Position numbers and translations under genes: made by a program | In this document: in pieces, positions 60,399 through 64,000 of the stretch | How positions within the stretch are numbered: the first letter of the stretch is position 1 | How the letters are laid out: the number at the start of each line of letters is the position of its first letter | The notes under the pieces: model-generated | What the model saw: only the letters and a program-made list of their open reading frames with translations | What the model was told of the DNA's origin: nothing | Database searches by the model: none | NCBI GenBank assembly: GCA_900088475.1 | Contig: FLMG01002472.1 | Coordinates: forward strand, 14,854 to 78,853 | Source of the DNA: Hyphochytrium catenoides | Lineage: Eukaryota; Sar; Hyphochytriomycetes; Hyphochytriales; Hyphochytriaceae | Direction of reading: 5' to 3' | Length of the DNA stretch: 64,000 nucleotides

Positions 60399-61352
60399 CT
60401 ACAAAGTCTTACCAACTTCCTCCTCGCCAGGCAGTAGCGTGCCATTGGTCTTCGCTGCGTAGTGCGCCCGTGCAACAAATCCATAGATTGGTAGATACTC
60501 ATCTAGGAACGGAAGGAGTTCCGCACTTCCAGGAGTGTTCCTCCAGTCTCGCATAAGGTCCATGGCGATGGCGAACATGCTCATAGTGGTCACACCAGCA
60601 GCACGCATGCGATCATTAGCGTCATCAGCAACGCGCTGATCAAAAGTCCCTGACGCCTCGATGTTCGCCCAGACGTCATATCCTGCATTTCTTAGAGAAA
60701 GCGCCAGGAAAGTCGTGCATACCTATGTGGCAGAATGACCAGGAGCGAAGGAACACTTTAGAATGAGAGTGGCGTGCATGTTCCCCTGAGAAGGTGACAA
60801 GGTCACATCATGGGTCTCCATACATCAGTTGTGATCCCCGCCAGTATGACTTGCTTCTTGCCAGTAGCTTCGACTGCTGCGCGAAACTCTGGGTTATCCC
60901 ATGCATCCACTTCGCCGTTGCGCCTTATGATGGGAGCATTGGGATGCATCTCCAAGATCTCTTTCGGCAACGGTCCATTGGGACCTGGTGATTGAGCGGT
61001 AGCTCATCGTCAAATTCAGAAGTAATACCATCGACAAGGGCACCGCTTGGCGTGGGTAGAAGAGGAGGATATGTATGCAAGAGGCAGGCTAACCTTGTTC
61101 AGCACTTGTCGTGAGAATGGTGGGGAGATTGAAGACGTTCCCGAGAGCCGCGTGGGCTAGTACGTTGCTCTTGAATTGTTGAAACTCGAAGTCCCTCACT
61201 AACTGGAAAAGTCCCACTTGGTGGTCAACGACAAGAAGAACGGCATTATTTTTGTCCAGACGTATGTAGGGCTGCTGCTCTGCCCTGCTGCCAACCGCCG
61301 CAAGGATCATAAAGAAGATACTAGCCCTCATTATGCCGCAATTGCCTCTCAT
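60399..61352 (-). CDS. Secreted isochorismatase-family hydrolase (YcaC-like)
   Basis: The family comprises cysteine hydrolases acting on amide or vinyl-ether bonds of small molecules; YcaC-like members form homo-oligomers and their natural substrate is often unknown. The first exon starts at 61352 with a hydrophobic leader (MRASIFFMILAAVGSRA), then NNAVLLVVDHQVGLF, which carries the catalytic Asp. The next exon holds LPKEILEMHPNAPIIRRNGE and VDAWDNPEFRAAVEATGKKQ, then ILAGITTD joined by splicing to VCTTFLALSLRNAGYDVW with the catalytic Cys. The C-terminus IEASGTFDQRVADDANDRM, MDLMRDWRNTP and YLPIYG matches the YcaC subgroup closely. The stop is at 60399-60401. The expected catalytic Lys is not obvious; the corresponding stretch reads IIRRNGE. 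The leader suggests export or an endomembrane location, unlike bacterial YcaC. Exon borders in the 60720-61080 part are approximate. Confidence 0.88.
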
Positions 61353-62940
61353 TGTTGGATAAGGGAAGCGGCGGAAAAATGCGTGGTACTATTGCGGCGG
61401 AGGTAACTAGCGCTGCTGTTGCTGAATTGACAACGTTGAGGTCTGTCTGGAAAATCGAAGAATGAGGATGGCTAGTAGGCACCGTACACGGAGGCTAGCG
61501 CCTCCCTGACAGTCTACCTTCACAGAGATCTGACGTTGCCTCAACTAGGCAACAGCTAGAGCCACGCTGCAGGAGTGGCACGAAGCTACGACGTAGCACT
61601 AGAGCGATGATGTATGCATAGGAGCTGATGCGTTCAGTTCTGCTTGTTACTCAGACGAACAAGAGATCCTACGATCCTTCCTTTGCTTGGAAGCGTAGGG
61701 TCTGGTAAGCGCAATGGTATTTAATGCATCTGAGGAACTGTATGCCCTGAGGGGTAGGAGGTGCTGCTTACTCTCTCGACCTTTGCCTGACTGAACAATG
61801 TGGAGATCAGCAGCTGCGGTTTCCTCGAACGTCGCCCTCAGTTCTGACCTCGAGCCTACGTTCTCCCATTCTTTGAGGGCGCTCTTGTGGATCACCGTGC
61901 TAAGATGTAGTAAAGGCCACGATCATTGCGAAACCTCAAACTCTCTATTACTCGGCTTATGTGCGGATAGCCCCTCAACTATCTGCCTTCGTCCTCGGTC
62001 TCAACCTCTCTTCCCGCCCGAGAGCAAGAGCATCTGCTGGAACTGCCAAACTCTAACTGCTACTCCCTACTAGTGGTTGTCGTTGAGTCCATTGTGGCAA
62101 CCATGTGCGAAGCTTTGAACTGAACCTGACAGAGAATGAGCTCCGCGATCTTCCAAAACCTTGCTCGATGACTCCTCTGTTGTGCGAAGGTCCGGTTATT
62201 TCCAGGGACTTTGGGCTTGAACAGACCAGCTTGACGACCTCTTCGGGCAGCTATAACCCCTTCTTGAGGAAAGTGCACGGCAATCAAGTAGCTCCTGCCC
62301 TACGAAGCATCCTCTTCCCTTCACCTACAACCCAGCTGCCGTGGTAGTTCTACCCTGGTCGATGACCAATGACGACTCTTCCTCGGCAATGGACGAAAGA
62401 TTTTAGAAGGCGCAACTGCAGGCTTCGGATTGTGCACTGCATGGAGCCCAACGTCTGGTTCCCAGATGCGTCTGATGATTAAGCCCCAAGCGCAAGGCAC
62501 CTGACTGTCAGCGTCATTGTCTGCTTCCGCCTCGCTCTTCATCATCATGGCAGTTCGAAGAACAGCACAGCATTCATTCCCCAGGCCAAAGATTCCAAGG
62601 CTTGGACGCTGCAGCGATGGATCTTTCGCGTGACGGGAGCGGCTTCGGATATCTTTCTACAGTAACTTTGCCACCAAACTTTCGTGAAACCTTGTGTCAT
62701 GGCACTGGCTTGGTTTTGTTTCGTTTATCTTCGAAGCTTGGTAAGCTTCAATACGAAAGCTTCAGAACTTCCATCCGCCCTTGTCATTAGGATTCTGAGG
62801 AGCGCTCTTCGGGCGGCTCATAAAGGGTAAAGTCTATGTCGTTCGTGATGTTACGCACAGGAGTTCACGTCCACTCTGTCCGTTACGGATCAGAACTTTG
62901 GCTTGTCTGTTCTTGATTATTTCATAGGTCTCCAGTCACA
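61353..62940. other. No secure gene; weak minus-strand exon candidates
   Basis: Two minus-strand stretches look protein-like: about 61790-61895 (HKSALKEWENVGSRSELRAT, ending at a GTCGAG donor) and about 62115-62285 (FPQEGVIAARRGRQAGLFKP to KIAELILCQ, ending at a GTTCAG donor). I could not link them in phase or match a family, and plus-strand frames overlap the second. Any gene here would lie upstream of, and on the same strand as, the hydrolase. Confidence 0.25.
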
Positions 62941-62989
<49 letters not shown>

Positions 62990-63480
62990 CCTCTCTCTCT
63001 CTCTCTTTCTCTCTCTGTCTGTCTGTCTCTCTCTTTCTCTCTCTCTCTCTGTTTGTCTTGTCACTCTCTCTCTGTCTGTCTTATCACACTCTCTCGCTTG
63101 CTCTAGCCTCTCTCTCTGCCTCTCTGTCTCTGTCTCTCACCTCTCTCTCTCTGTGTCTCTCTCTGTGTCTCTCTCTGTGTCTCTCTCTCTCTCTGTCTCC
63201 CTTTCTCTGTCTCCCTCTCTCTGTCTCTCTCTCTGTCTCCCTCCCTTTCTCTGTCTCCCTCTCTCTGTCTCCCTCTCTCTCTGTCTCTAAACTCTGTCTC
63301 TCTCATCCGTCTCTCTCTGCCTCCCTCTCTCTCTCTCTCTCTCCTCCCTCTCTCACTCTCTCCCTCCCCTCTCCTGTCTCACTCGCTCTCTTTCTGTCTG
63401 TCCTGTTCTCCTCCTCTCTCTCCTCTCCGTCTCGCTTTCTTTTTCCCTCCCTCCCTTCCTCCCTCTCCTGCTCTTGCTCC
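62941..63480. repeat. Long CT microsatellite with CTGT variants
   Basis: About 540 bases of (CT)n with interspersed CTGTCT, TTTCTC and CCCTCT units, pyrimidine on the plus strand. The Ser/Leu-rich frame on the plus strand and the Arg/Glu-rich frame on the minus strand are by-products of the repeat. Confidence 0.95.
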
Positions 63481-64000
63481 TTTTCTCTCGCTCTCTCCGA
63501 CTCCCATGTCCTGCCTGCCGTCCCTGAAAACATCCTCAGAGTCCATCCCCGACGGTATCTTTGGCTGTCCAGGCTCTGTCATCCTCTCAATCAACCTGCT
63601 AGCAACAGGGACCTAAGCGTTGCTATCCTGCGGCCCGTCTTCCTATAGCCATGATCCTACCTACGGCGCGCTGCTAACTTCCCTTCTTTCCTGCTGATGC
63701 ATACCTTCTAACCTCTGTGAACCTCTTTCCTTCCCTGGTACAGCGCTCCCTCGGCTCGCAGTGCCGCTCTCAGAGTATGGCGGGACATAAAGATGCTCAT
63801 CAGGAGACGCTGTCGATCAGATTGTTTTCTCTTTTTACCCTCGTAGCGCAATGGTCCTTCCTGCTTTTTCTAAACACCTCCTCTCTTTTCTCTCTCCTCT
63901 TTCTTTCTTGCTTCTCTTTCTTATTCTGTCTCTCTGTCTCTGTCTCCCATGTCTTCTATCACTCCCTTTCTATTAGTTCTCTCGATCCTCGTCTCTCTTC
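63481..64000. other. Window end, no gene recognised
   Basis: Just after the microsatellite both strands are open for about 50 codons (minus: MTEPGQPKIPSGMDSED near 63560; plus: DSHVLPAVPENILRVHP). Either could be an exon edge, and neither is supported further. The last 150 bases turn CT-rich again and may begin another intron. Confidence 0.35.

Noticed and set aside
62903-63648. Ser/Leu-rich (plus) and Arg/Glu-rich (minus) open frames
   Set aside because: They are translations of the CT/GA microsatellite with no start context, domain or splice support.
1-64000. Mobile elements, CRISPR arrays, bacterial-type operons
   Set aside because: I saw no transposase, reverse transcriptase, terminal repeats or spaced direct repeats. 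The genes are spliced and eukaryotic.

Overview
This is a nuclear window from a unicellular eukaryote. The genes are split by many short GT..AG introns, mostly 50-140 nt. There is a nuclear-type tRNA with A and B boxes and a poly-T Pol III stop, and all three stop codons read as stops. A PG-rich (STPGR/SHIPPO) gene points to a lineage that builds cilia or flagella. The very large IPT/TIG plus ephrin-receptor-like Cys-rich plus multi-TM protein is an architecture I associate with stramenopile and alveolate protists. I cannot name the species. All exon models were made by eye from splice signals, reading phase and protein motifs. Layout from left to right: (1) 921-4142, minus: a long-chain acyl-CoA synthetase, rebuilt from about ten small exons. 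(2) 4741-5216, plus: a small uncharacterised gene. (3) 5768-7832, plus: an STPGR axoneme-type protein. (4) 8978-9050, plus: tRNA-Thr(AGT). (5) 9952-47727, plus: the dominant feature, a single gene of about 30 exons. My exons sum to 34,428 nt, exactly divisible by three, and encode about 11,475 residues. (6) 48650-52130, minus: an acidic protein with two Tudor-like domains. (7) 53626-58067, minus: a WD40 protein with an N-terminal coiled coil. (8) 60399-61352, minus: a secreted YcaC-like isochorismatase-family hydrolase. (9) From about 61.4 kb to the end there is no secure gene, only weak exon candidates and a 0.5-kb CT microsatellite. The giant protein reads, in order: signal peptide; LamG-like jelly-roll; about 65 IPT/TIG domains; cysteine-rich GCC2/GCC3 (ephrin-receptor-like) modules; a roughly 1,200-residue Cys- and sequon-rich ectodomain that I cannot assign; about eight membrane spans; and a charged, coiled-coil cytoplasmic tail. 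Nested in the IPT array are three blocks (10, 5 and 1 copies) of a second repeat of about 95 residues that I cannot match to a named domain. All three blocks open with a Glu-(Val/Ile)-Gln seam and sit in the same loop of their host IPT domain. This is the best candidate in the window for something undescribed. By its layout the protein should be a cell-surface molecule, for example in adhesion, a glycocalyx, or a ciliary or apical membrane. It recalls fibrocystin-like IPT proteins and apicomplexan cysteine-repeat modular proteins, but function is inference only. The neighbouring genes do not form a pathway and nothing suggests co-transcription. In the right third, long pyrimidine-rich microsatellites lie in introns on the coding strand of the minus-strand genes.
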